A stretch of 43,045 nucleotides of DNA. Source: Lachnospiraceae bacterium. Lineage in GTDB: Bacteria > Bacillota > Clostridia > Lachnospirales > Lachnospiraceae. Numbering within the stretch: the stretch's first letter is position 1; the number at the start of each line of letters is the position of its first letter. Under the pieces are notes generated by a model. The model did not search any database. It was not told the DNA's origin and worked only from the letters and a program-made list of their open reading frames with translations. The position numbers and the translations under genes are program-made. Below are positions 36,860 through 43,045 of the stretch, piece by piece. Where the stretch lies: positions 1 to 43,045 of the forward strand of contig SVEL01000019.1 in the NCBI GenBank assembly GCA_015057425.1, written 5' to 3'.

Positions 36860-36888
36860 TTTACAAATATCTAAAAATATGCAATAAT
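36860..36888 (+). promoter_or_regulatory. Promoter of a predicted plus-strand antisense RNA
   Basis: TTTACA, 17-bp spacer, AATAAT (36883-36888), each one mismatch from consensus. Start expected near 36895. The -35 lies in ATTAAATGTTTACAAAT, found again at 42894. Confidence 0.5.
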
Positions 36889-36894
36889 AAAGTT

Positions 36895-37006
36895 AGACGG
36901 AATAGTCTATCAAAAAAAGTGCTACCGAGTAGAACGGTTGCTCTGAAATTAAATGTTTACTAAAAAGTAACTGTTCAGTTTCTCAGGCTGAGGACAGTTA
37001 CTTTTT
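36895..37006 (+). ncRNA. Predicted convergent antisense RNA (about 110 nt)
   Basis: From the promoter above to the bidirectional terminator at 36962-37006. It starts with a small hairpin (TAGAC-ggaata-GTCTA) and carries GTGCTAC...ACGGTTGCTCT at 36919-36944, the same sequence that begins the opposite peptide mRNA. The 3' end overlaps the peptide gene's stop region. No convincing ORF. Existence is inferred from promoter, terminator and layout. Confidence 0.45.
36962..37006. terminator. Bidirectional terminator shared by peptide mRNA and antisense RNA
   Basis: 13-bp perfect arms AAAAAGTAACTGT / ACAGTTACTTTTT with an inner CTCAG/CTGAG hairpin. T-runs exist in both directions. The peptide's TAA (36998-37000) is inside the stem. 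Confidence 0.85.
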
Positions 37007-37108
37007 TGCATTTCTACCGATTTCATACCCTATTTTATATGCAGTTCCACACAAAACACTTGCAATGGCAACTGCATAATAAACAGCCTGCAAACTTATC
37101 GTTATCAT
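36998..37108 (-). CDS. 36-codon hydrophobic membrane peptide, toxin-like
   Basis: ATG at 37108 (or TTG at 37114, better spaced to GGAG at 37120-37123) to TAA at 36998. The product has one membrane helix (about residues 8-22, QAVYYAVAIASVLCG) and a basic C-terminal tail (YEIGRNAKK). It has its own consensus promoter, a leader of about 110 nt and a terminator that contains its stop codon. Size, single helix, charged tail and convergent RNA are those of Fst/TxpA-type type I toxins or of phage-like small membrane peptides. I do not recognise the exact family. Confidence 0.65.
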   Translation of the reverse strand: MITISLQAVYYAVAIASVLCGTAYKIGYEIGRNAKK

Positions 37109-37225
37109 ATGCAATATATCTCCTCTCTGTAAATGCGGCACAATTTACCATCTATGTAAACTGGGCTTGTACTCCCAGATTGGAGAGCAACCGTCCTACC
37201 GTACTATAGTAGCACTTCCTATTAC

Positions 37226-37253
37226 ATTGTAACATATCGATATAGTTTGTCAA
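37226..37253 (-). promoter_or_regulatory. Promoter of the membrane peptide
   Basis: Minus strand TTGACA (37248-37253), 16-bp spacer, TACAAT (37226-37231). Start near 37219; leader begins with GTGCTAC...ACGGTTGCTCT (37215-37184). Confidence 0.8.
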
Positions 37254-37309
37254 ACAAAATCACAACATTTTGTTTTTTAAATTTCACATACTATTTATAC
37301 GATTGTTAA

Positions 37310-38383
37310 TCAATACTTCCCACCATATTTCTTCTTATCAGCCTTCATTCTCTTACTATTTTTTGCAACCTCCTTGTGCCATTTGACCTTATCCCGCATA
37401 TAAGCAGTCTTATCATCAGAATATCTCGCTTCATTTTTTAATTTAAGATAACTTTCAAAACGTTCCTGTGATAAACCTCCATCTTCTATTGCTCTCTTTA
37501 TGGCACATCCCGGTTCTGTCCTATGTTTACAATCAGAAAATCTGCATTTCCCCAAGTACTGTTCCACATCGCCAAAGGCTTCATAAAGTCCGGTTGAAAC
37601 ATCCCACATCCCAAGACCTCGCATACCCGGTGTGTCGATAATCATCGCACCACTTTTTAACATAATAAGTTGTCTGTGAGTTGTTGTATGACGGCCTTTA
37701 CTGTCGTCCTCACGAATACCATTGACATTCATTATCTCTTCACCTGCCAAAGCATTTACAAGGCTTGATTTGCCTACACCTGAAGAACCAAGGAACACCA
37801 CCGTATTTTCCGGTTTCAGGTATTTTTCAAGTTTTTCCATACCATAACCGGTTTTAGAGCTAACGGCATATACCTCTACTCCCGGTGCAATAAATTCAAT
37901 TGTTCTAATGTATTCTTCATACTCTTCCAACAAATCTGCCTTTGTCAACACAATAATCGGAGTTGCACCTGACTGCCAAGCCAATGTCATGTATCGTTCC
38001 AGACGTTTTTCATTAAAGTCATGATTCAACGACTGCATAACAAATACATAATCAAAGTTAGCTGCCACCGCCTGTTCCCCTCGTCCGGGAGTCGGATCAA
38101 GACGAGAAAAGAATGTTTTTCTTGGCAGAGTTTTTACAATCTGACTATCACTATTCGGAATGTAGTTGATTAACACAAAATCTCCTGTTGTTGGAAACTC
38201 TTCAAATTCTACGTAATATTCCTTTATTTTTAACCTTGCATATATTTCGCCATATTCACATACTAATTGATATCTTTCTCTATGAACAGCAGTTACTCTT
38301 GCAGGAATAGCCGATGCTTCACTTGTTATATTTCCTATCTCTTTCATCATTTCCGGCATAAAGCCATATTTTTTTAAATTCAT
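37310..38383 (-). CDS. rsgA: RsgA-type circularly permuted GTPase (ribosome assembly)
   Basis: 357 residues, normal length about 290-350. N-terminal OB fold (about 25-85), then permuted GTPase: G4 LTKAD (146-150), G1 GSSGVGKSS (199-207), G3 IDTPGM (249-254), and a C-terminal zinc site Cys280, Cys285, His287, Cys293. A Lys-rich tail ends the protein. It matures the 30S subunit. It starts after GGAGGATTTAACTA and sits alone behind a long leader with a short upstream ORF and terminator, unusual for rsgA, which suggests a second, inducible paralogue. Confidence 0.92.
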   Translation of the reverse strand: MNLKKYGFMPEMMKEIGNITSEASAIPARVTAVHRERYQLVCEYGEIYARLKIKEYYVEFEEFPTTGDFVLINYIPNSDSQIVKTLPRKTFFSRLDPTPGRGEQAVAANFDYVFVMQSLNHDFNEKRLERYMTLAWQSGATPIIVLTKADLLEEYEEYIRTIEFIAPGVEVYAVSSKTGYGMEKLEKYLKPENTVVFLGSSGVGKSSLVNALAGEEIMNVNGIREDDSKGRHTTTHRQLIMLKSGAMIIDTPGMRGLGMWDVSTGLYEAFGDVEQYLGKCRFSDCKHRTEPGCAIKRAIEDGGLSQERFESYLKLKNEARYSDDKTAYMRDKVKWHKEVAKNSKRMKADKKKYGGKY

Positions 38384-38430
38384 TAGTTAAATCCTCCATT
38401 GTTGTTTCTCTTAATTTTGGGCACAAAAAT

Positions 38431-38451
38431 AACACACCTTAAAAGTGTGCT
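38431..38451 (-). terminator. Intrinsic terminator in the rsgA leader (attenuator candidate)
   Basis: Minus strand AGCACACTT-TTAA-GGTGTGTT followed by ATTTTTG. It lies between the leader promoter and the rsgA start, so read-through would be needed for expression. Upstream, AATAAAGGT can pair with ACCTTTTATT, and AAAGG-AA-CCTTT forms another hairpin. Confidence 0.6.
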
Positions 38452-38544
38452 ACAACCACAAGTTTGTATTCACGAAAGGTTCCTTTAAAAATTGGTACAA
38501 CAATAAAAGGTCTACGCCTTTACATCACATGCACCTTTATTCAG

Positions 38545-38577
38545 TTATGCTACAATTACCTCACTTAATAAAATCAT
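38545..38577 (-). CDS. 10-codon leader peptide upstream of rsgA
   Basis: MILLSEVIVA then TAA, with AAAGGAG 9 nt before the ATG and about 45 nt from the predicted transcription start. Placement before an intrinsic terminator is that of a regulatory upstream ORF. Its TTGTAGCA recurs at the terminator's base (TTGTAGCACAC). Confidence 0.5.
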   Translation of the reverse strand: MILLSEVIVA

Positions 38578-38629
38578 AATTCATTTCTCCTTTCGTATCT
38601 GCAATGGCAGATTTATTTCTTCTAATAAT

Positions 38630-38658
38630 ATTATACGAAGTGTTAAATTTGATGTCAA
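38630..38658 (-). promoter_or_regulatory. Consensus promoter of the rsgA leader
   Basis: Minus strand TTGACA (38653-38658), 17-bp spacer, TATAAT (38630-38635): a perfect sigma-A match, giving a leader of about 240 nt before rsgA. Confidence 0.85.
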
Positions 38659-38686
38659 GAAATTTCCTCACATAGTCAGACGCTTC

Positions 38687-39406
38687 TTACAGTTCTTTTT
38701 TTCTGTACGCTTCTATCGCGTTTACAACTAACTCAATGGCTCTTTTAACAAAATTACCATATTCCTCTTTTGACATTCCTATATAAGGATACTGACTTAC
38801 CTCTTTTACCGGCATATAGCCCATGACTTTAACTTTGCGGACAATCGCACCTTCCGGAAGATAATCAATATAATCCGGAAATTCTTCTAATGAGATAATA
38901 TCTGTTATGTAACCCGATTCAGGATATAACTCCAAATATTCCTTTTCCAGAGAATATATATCCTTCATTCGCTCTTTTCCCCTGATAAGAATTTTAACAG
39001 AATCCCATGTCTCATCCATACCAACTGCCAGCTTACTTAACTCCGGATGCTTCTTTATTCTATCCCAGGAAGCTTTTACTCTCTCCTCATCACGAGTAAT
39101 TCTTTGAAATTCTGCATCAGTTATCAGATGAGCATAATATCCCAACAGAAAAGATTCTTCCTTGATATCTAAATCAACTTTTTTCTCTACATACTCATGT
39201 AAAAATCTATCACAATCCGAGGCAACCTTTCGCTCATTTCCCATCCAATGTGTGACTTCTCTCGACGGAGTAAAGCTTGTCCAATCTTCATTTTCTACAT
39301 TACAGTCCGGTGCAATATTTCCAACATAGAACTCATGTCTGCTAAGGAACGGCACTCTCTTTATAACTTCATCTGCAACCATTAAATGTGTAACCCATGT
39401 TGCCAT
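38687..39406 (-). CDS. Zinc-dependent phospholipase C family protein
   Basis: 239 residues. The N-terminus MATWVTHLMVADEVI and FYVGNIAPDCN fit the Zn_dep_PLPC family, with candidate metal ligands His7, Asp34, His53 (VTHWMG), His70, His93 and Asp97 (YYAHLITDAEF). No signal peptide, so it is probably cytoplasmic and its substrate may not be phospholipid. Start has AGGTGAAATACT. Third gene after deoR-type regulator and tyrosine phosphatase, 19 bp after the latter. Confidence 0.85.
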   Translation of the reverse strand: MATWVTHLMVADEVIKRVPFLSRHEFYVGNIAPDCNVENEDWTSFTPSREVTHWMGNERKVASDCDRFLHEYVEKKVDLDIKEESFLLGYYAHLITDAEFQRITRDEERVKASWDRIKKHPELSKLAVGMDETWDSVKILIRGKERMKDIYSLEKEYLELYPESGYITDIISLEEFPDYIDYLPEGAIVRKVKVMGYMPVKEVSQYPYIGMSKEEYGNFVKRAIELVVNAIEAYRKKEL

Positions 39407-39425
39407 AGTATTTCACCTGCTTTCT

Positions 39426-40136
39426 TTACAATTTGTCGTATAGAGCTTTTATCTCACTCTCGTTCAATCCTAAGCTTCTAAAATATGTATGTGTATCACT
39501 ATATTCTGCTCTAAATAATCTAAGAAATTCTTCCATAAACATTTTACACGGTGTGATGATATTCATATCAATATCAGGGAAATTCTTATGTACAAGTTCT
39601 AATCGTTCTTTACCATATTCCTTGGTAAACACATAATCATCTATAATATCTTTATCACTTACACCTGCATGTAATAATAAAATAGCCGATACAACACCTG
39701 TTCTGTCCTTTCCTGCCGTGCAGTTAAACATAACACCGGATTTTGCATTGGCAATACACCTAAATACATCAGGCATTGCATTTGCAGACGCAATACTAAG
39801 ATAGCTTTTGGGAACTGCCTTCATAGACTCTGGCACACCACTACCTTCATCTATCTGAAAATTATAATAAGCAAATCCTTCATTTCCGGCAAAGCCACTT
39901 GGTTTTCTCTCTACATCCTTAGCCCCACGCATATCAATAATAGTTGTAATACCACGGTTCTTTAAATAATCATAATCCTCTTCACACGGATAGTTTTGAA
40001 CATCACTTCGAAGTATCACTTCTTTTTTTGTCTGTGTACCTTTTTTTGTCCTATATCCGCCTAAATCTCTGGTATTCTGGGTGGTTTTAAGCAAACTGCG
40101 GTACTTATTTGTCTCTGCATATTCATATGTATTCAT
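39426..40136 (-). CDS. Protein tyrosine/serine phosphatase family (Y_phosphatase3)
   Basis: 236 residues from ATG 40136 (AAAGGACATTAT upstream); the frame is open further upstream inside the regulator gene. N-terminal NTRDLGGYRT and the P-loop FNCTAGKDRTG (Cys139, Arg145) define the family; TIIDMRG is the first motif. Members dephosphorylate phosphotyrosine or phosphoinositides. 14 bp after the DeoR-type gene. Confidence 0.92.
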   Translation of the reverse strand: MNTYEYAETNKYRSLLKTTQNTRDLGGYRTKKGTQTKKEVILRSDVQNYPCEEDYDYLKNRGITTIIDMRGAKDVERKPSGFAGNEGFAYYNFQIDEGSGVPESMKAVPKSYLSIASANAMPDVFRCIANAKSGVMFNCTAGKDRTGVVSAILLLHAGVSDKDIIDDYVFTKEYGKERLELVHKNFPDIDMNIITPCKMFMEEFLRLFRAEYSDTHTYFRSLGLNESEIKALYDKL

Positions 40137-40150
40137 ATAATGTCCTTTCA

Positions 40151-40927
40151 CTATTCTTCTTCTACAACAATTACTTCTATCCTTTTTTCTCGGAACAATT
40201 CCAAATCTTCCTCCAGTGAATCCCAATCTGTAATGAGCATATCCAATCTCTCTGCCGAACAAATACTTACAATAGAATCAAAACCAATCTTTTCCTTTGG
40301 ATACAACCCAATATTCTTTTTAGAACTATCCATTACTGCATTAAAAAAACTGATAGCCTCCGATTTTTGAATAGATAAACCAAATTTCGCAGAAATTGCT
40401 GCAGTGCAGATAAAGCTTTTATCTATTCGCAGTTTATTTGCTGTAGCTATTGCAAATGCATCATAACAGTTTCCTTTTTTATCCATTTCTCCTCCGAGCA
40501 GGATAACTGATACATTTTCTTTGTTTCTTAATTCTTCAGCGATAATAATCGAATTTGTCACTACGCGTACTCTTTTATCACATGGCAGATTCTGTGCAAT
40601 AAAGAAACATACTGTTGTAGATGAAAGAAAAATAACATCATTGTTTTCTATCATTTCTATAGCCTTTTTAGCAATAAGAATATAATTTTTCTTTATTTCA
40701 GGATAATCTTTGATTGTTAAATCTGCCGGTCTGGCCATAGCTACCTGTCGTACCGGCAATGCTCCTCCATGTGTACGTTTAAGCATACCCTTTTCTTCCA
40801 AAATTCTTAAATCTCTTTTCGCCGACTCATAACTGACTCCAAATCTCTCCTGTATATCCGAATTACTAATACTTCCATGTTCCTTTAACCACTCTAAAAT
40901 AGCTTGATGACGTTCTTCTATATACAA
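40151..40927 (-). CDS. DeoR/GlpR family transcriptional regulator
   Basis: 258 residues with TTG start (GGAG 8 nt upstream). N-terminal winged helix (RHQAILEWLKEHGSISNSDI ... YESAKRDLRILEEKGMLKRTHGGA) and a C-terminal sugar-phosphate-sensing domain (VTNSIIIAEEL; ICTAAISAKFGLS). Such proteins repress sugar-phosphate metabolic genes and are released by a phosphorylated sugar. It leads the operon with the phosphatase and phospholipase-like genes and probably controls it. Confidence 0.92.
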   Translation of the reverse strand: MYIEERHQAILEWLKEHGSISNSDIQERFGVSYESAKRDLRILEEKGMLKRTHGGALPVRQVAMARPADLTIKDYPEIKKNYILIAKKAIEMIENNDVIFLSSTTVCFFIAQNLPCDKRVRVVTNSIIIAEELRNKENVSVILLGGEMDKKGNCYDAFAIATANKLRIDKSFICTAAISAKFGLSIQKSEAISFFNAVMDSSKKNIGLYPKEKIGFDSIVSICSAERLDMLITDWDSLEEDLELFREKRIEVIVVEEE

Positions 40928-40961
40928 ATTTCTGTCTCCTTTACAAAACTATGATAGACGA

Positions 40962-40990
40962 ATATTACCACTTTGATTGTCGTTTGTCAA
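40962..40990 (-). promoter_or_regulatory. Promoter of the DeoR-type operon
   Basis: Minus strand TTGACA (40985-40990), 17-bp spacer, TAATAT (40962-40967). Confidence 0.8.
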
Positions 40991-40996
40991 TATATA

Positions 40997-41023
40997 TTAC
41001 CGTTTTATTTTAATTTTCGGTAA
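40997..41023. promoter_or_regulatory. Candidate DeoR-type operator
   Basis: TTACCG and CGGTAA arms separated by 15 A/T bases, just upstream of the -35; a third TTACCA (40965) overlaps the -10. Position suggests autoregulation. Confidence 0.5.
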
Positions 41024-41048
41024 CATAAGGCAACGTACAACTACAAAA

Positions 41049-41083
41049 AAGGATTCCTATGACTTTTACTCATAAGAATCCTT
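41049..41083 (-). terminator. Terminator after the pyrophosphatase-histidine phosphatase gene
   Basis: AAGGATTC...TATGA pairs with TCATA...GAATCCTT, minus-strand continuation TTTTTTGTAG. Strong intrinsic terminator. Confidence 0.8.
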
Positions 41084-41123
41084 CCTTATATATGTTCATT
41101 ATTTTTATATATGAAAAATATAA

Positions 41124-42167
41124 TTAACAAACTCTCTGGTTTATGTAATTAGCAATAACTTTACCGTTCTTTTCAATCACAAACTTTGACACCGAACCAC
41201 CCGGTCCGTTAAAACGTTTTCTCTCAATATCCTCAAATTTGTATCCCATAAGCATAGATTGCAGAAAACTTAATGTCGTGCCATGAGAAACTACTATTAT
41301 CTTTTCCATATTATTAGACGTTATCTCCTGATAGAACGGATATATACGTTCCCAAAGGTCTCGGTCAGATTCAGCATCTTCAAATGGTCTGTAATCCGGA
41401 TCGTAATAATCACTGTGAGGCTTTTCATTGTTTCTGTACCACTCACGGCTCTGTCCATTTCCCGCTCCTGCATTTACCTCACGAATTACATTTGTTACAA
41501 CAGGTGTAATTCCAAGACTTTTGTTAATCCACTCCGCTGTTTGCATAGCTCTTTTCAAATCCGAAACATACATATTAAAGTTACCGTCGCAGCCATCATT
41601 AATAAGCCACTTTCCTATTTCATATGCCTGGTTTTTGCCATACTCGGTAAGCTCCCAATCTCCCCATGCACCAATCATACCATTGATATGATGTTCAGAC
41701 TGAGTATGTTGCACCAATATAATCTCTTTTCTCTTTTTCCTGTCAAAAAAATCTTTAACTATTTCCTCCGCTTTATCTCGACCAAACCAGCCTTCTCCTA
41801 CATCTTCAAACGGATAAAATCTGTGCATATCTTCCTTTTCTACATCTGTAAGTTTGGAAAAATCTTCTACATCTCTGTTTACGGGAACTGCTACAAGCTT
41901 GTGGTCTCCATCATTACGACAAAACACACCCACGATTCTTACTTTCTCTTCATCTCCAAGCTCATATTCCTTATCAGTCATAACTATGACATCAAGATGT
42001 TCGCAAGGTGGTGTCCCAGATTCCATAATCCATCCGGAGGGTTGTCTGACATTTCTGATATAAGAAAGGCTATCACAATCCTTTTCAATAAAAGAATCTG
42101 TCTTTGCGATATACTTCATTCTCTTTGGGTATGCAAATGTCTGTTCAATTTTGGCTGTATAAATCAT
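41124..42167 (-). CDS. Inorganic pyrophosphatase-like domain fused to a histidine phosphatase domain
   Basis: 347 residues. Residues 1-145 resemble family I soluble pyrophosphatase: HLDVIVMTD, KVRIVGVF, GDHKLVAVP and EGWFG line up with its core, but the usual DGDPVD reads CEHLD, so one or two metal-binding aspartates are changed. Residues 148-347 are a phosphoglycerate-mutase-like histidine phosphatase: LVQHTQS (His154; usual Arg is Gln), Glu230 (VIREVN), VVSHGTTLS (His295). I infer a hydrolase of a phospho- or pyrophospho-metabolite, with a doubtful first domain. Promoter TATAAT at 42246-42251. Confidence 0.8.
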   Translation of the reverse strand: MIYTAKIEQTFAYPKRMKYIAKTDSFIEKDCDSLSYIRNVRQPSGWIMESGTPPCEHLDVIVMTDKEYELGDEEKVRIVGVFCRNDGDHKLVAVPVNRDVEDFSKLTDVEKEDMHRFYPFEDVGEGWFGRDKAEEIVKDFFDRKKRKEIILVQHTQSEHHINGMIGAWGDWELTEYGKNQAYEIGKWLINDGCDGNFNMYVSDLKRAMQTAEWINKSLGITPVVTNVIREVNAGAGNGQSREWYRNNEKPHSDYYDPDYRPFEDAESDRDLWERIYPFYQEITSNNMEKIIVVSHGTTLSFLQSMLMGYKFEDIERKRFNGPGGSVSKFVIEKNGKVIANYINQRVC

Positions 42168-42188
42168 ATTAAATTATACCTACTTTCC

Positions 42189-42219
42189 TGGTACATTCTT
42201 TATATAAAGTAATGTACCA
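42189..42219. promoter_or_regulatory. 31-bp palindrome in the leader of the pyrophosphatase-phosphatase gene
   Basis: TGGTACATT ... AATGTACCA with an inner CTTTATATAAAG. Lies about 20-50 bp downstream of the predicted start: an operator or mRNA hairpin. Confidence 0.55.
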
Positions 42220-42297
42220 AATCTAAATACTTCCTTATATTCAATATTATACTAATACACAACAAATATTTCTTGATATTTTGAACACAAATGTTCT

Positions 42298-42780
42298 TTA
42301 CAATACTTTCTCCATATATCCGCAAGTAAATGGAAAGAAATCATATTTTTGCACTCCTATATGTACAAATCCAAAATTTTCATACCATTTTTTTAGCACC
42401 ACATTTTCTTCCACAATACCAATATTTACCTTTTTACAGCCTAATTCTATAGCAGTCTTAAACGCATGATTTAAAAGTTCTTCGCCTATTCCTTTATGCC
42501 TGTATGCCGGAAGTACACACACATTGTTAAGTTCACATTCATTATTGTCCTGTAGTAATAACGAGTAATATCCTACTATTGTTTCATTATCATAATAGGC
42601 ATACATAGGTCTGTGTTCTCCGTTAAGATGCCAATCAAGCCTTTCTTCTGTTGTGGCAAACGCTGTAAATCTTGGTGCATTTTCTACTGTAAATCCCAAT
42701 TCATCTGCTACTGTTTTAAAGCTTTCTCTGATAACATTTACACATTCACTAATATCTTTTTGTTCTACTACTTTTATCAT
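42298..42780 (-). CDS. GNAT family N-acetyltransferase
   Basis: 160 residues. Acetyl-CoA motif A NNVCVLPAYRHKGIGEELL (R94-x-x-G-x-G, pyrophosphate loop) and motif B YENFGFVHIG. Substrate not visible. Separate from the phosphatase gene by 130 bp with a weak hairpin (GAACA...TGTTC at about 42283-42296). Confidence 0.88.
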   Translation of the reverse strand: MIKVVEQKDISECVNVIRESFKTVADELGFTVENAPRFTAFATTEERLDWHLNGEHRPMYAYYDNETIVGYYSLLLQDNNECELNNVCVLPAYRHKGIGEELLNHAFKTAIELGCKKVNIGIVEENVVLKKWYENFGFVHIGVQKYDFFPFTCGYMEKVL

Positions 42781-42934
42781 AGTAACTATTCTCCATTTCT
42801 TTATTTATCAAGGATTACTCTAATCTATTTTAGCATAAAAATATCAAACCAAAAAATCTTATCAACATAAAATTAATACCAATAAATATTTATATTAAAT
42901 GTTTACAAATTGCTACAAATGTAAATGATACAAT

Positions 42935-42969
42935 AAAAATGTACATTTAGTGGAATATAAAAATGTACA
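42935..42969 (+). repeat. 11-bp direct repeat AAAAATGTACA
   Basis: Copies at 42935-42945 and 42959-42969, period 24 bp, in the region before the plus-strand gene at 43013. Shares AATGTAC with the palindrome at 42189-42219. Confidence 0.7.
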
Positions 42970-43012
42970 ATCCATAGTTGTGTGTTATCCTTATTCATGG
43001 AGGATTTTATCT

Positions 43013-43045
43013 ATGAATACTATATTAATAACACAACTAAAAATA
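43013..43045 (+). CDS. Start of a plus-strand gene, partial (11 codons)
   Basis: ATG preceded by GGAGGATTTTATCT. The 11 codons (MNTILITQLKI) run off the right edge. Too short to identify. TACAAT at 42929 is a possible -10 with no good -35. Confidence 0.6.
   Translation, partial: MNTILITQLKI

Noticed and set aside
41283..42212. 309-codon plus-strand ORF
   Set aside because: Lies wholly opposite the pyrophosphatase-histidine phosphatase gene, has no ribosome site or domain and an Ile/Phe/Tyr-rich shadow composition.

Overview
The window is AT-rich DNA from an anaerobic Gram-positive Clostridia genome, most likely a member of the Lachnospiraceae. The evidence is an endospore-type spoIIGA-sigE-sigG cluster with ylmC/ymxH and nrdR, a DUF5688 gene, a PotC-PotD fusion, a MetA with the acetyl-CoA signature, strong AGGAGG ribosome sites and sigma-A promoters with 16-17 bp spacers. 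Almost every gene is on the minus strand. The plus strand holds only tRNA-Arg(CCG), aroE, a predicted short antisense RNA and a gene start at the right edge. No transposase, phage gene, rRNA or CRISPR array was seen.

Left to right: (1) 1-5959, a giant secreted RHS/YD-repeat protein whose C-terminal tip, where such proteins carry their variable toxin, runs off the left edge. (2) 6207-13694, a head-to-tail run potA-potB-potCD-rluF-like-ligA-metA (polyamine uptake, rRNA pseudouridylation, DNA ligation, methionine synthesis). (3) 13820-16923, an HD hydrolase, NADP-glutamate dehydrogenase and a lipoprotein. (4) 17065-20626, tRNA-Arg, a DUF5688 protein, a DUF2079 membrane protein and elongation factor P, the last behind a leader with a tandem 56-bp duplication. 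(5) 20833-23756, an AroD-AroK fusion and a small membrane protein divergent from aroE. (6) 23859-27600, yqeG, nrdR, ylmC/ymxH, sigG, sigE and spoIIGA, with a candidate Spo0A-type promoter. (7) 27742-28989, an acyltransferase with a zinc ribbon.

(8) 29009-34159 is the most unusual block. A small exported protein, a lipoprotein, two ABC-2-type permeases, an ABC ATPase and a second paralogous lipoprotein are packed in one operon. A perfect 15-bp inverted repeat brackets the small exported-protein gene. I do not recognise the exported protein or the lipoproteins. The layout resembles a peptide export or self-immunity system, but that is inference.

(9) 34314-36728, an ion-transporter-superfamily permease, a HAD phosphatase and TspO. 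(10) 36883-37253, an apparently overlooked locus: a 36-codon membrane peptide and a convergent short RNA share one bidirectional terminator, like type I toxin-antitoxin modules. (11) 37310-41023, an RsgA-type GTPase behind a leader with a 10-codon upstream ORF and an intrinsic terminator, and a DeoR-regulator / protein tyrosine phosphatase / zinc phospholipase C-like operon with a palindromic operator. (12) 41124-43045, a protein joining an inorganic-pyrophosphatase-like domain to a histidine-phosphatase domain, a GNAT acetyltransferase, and the first 11 codons of a plus-strand gene. AATGTAC motifs lie on both sides of the acetyltransferase gene.
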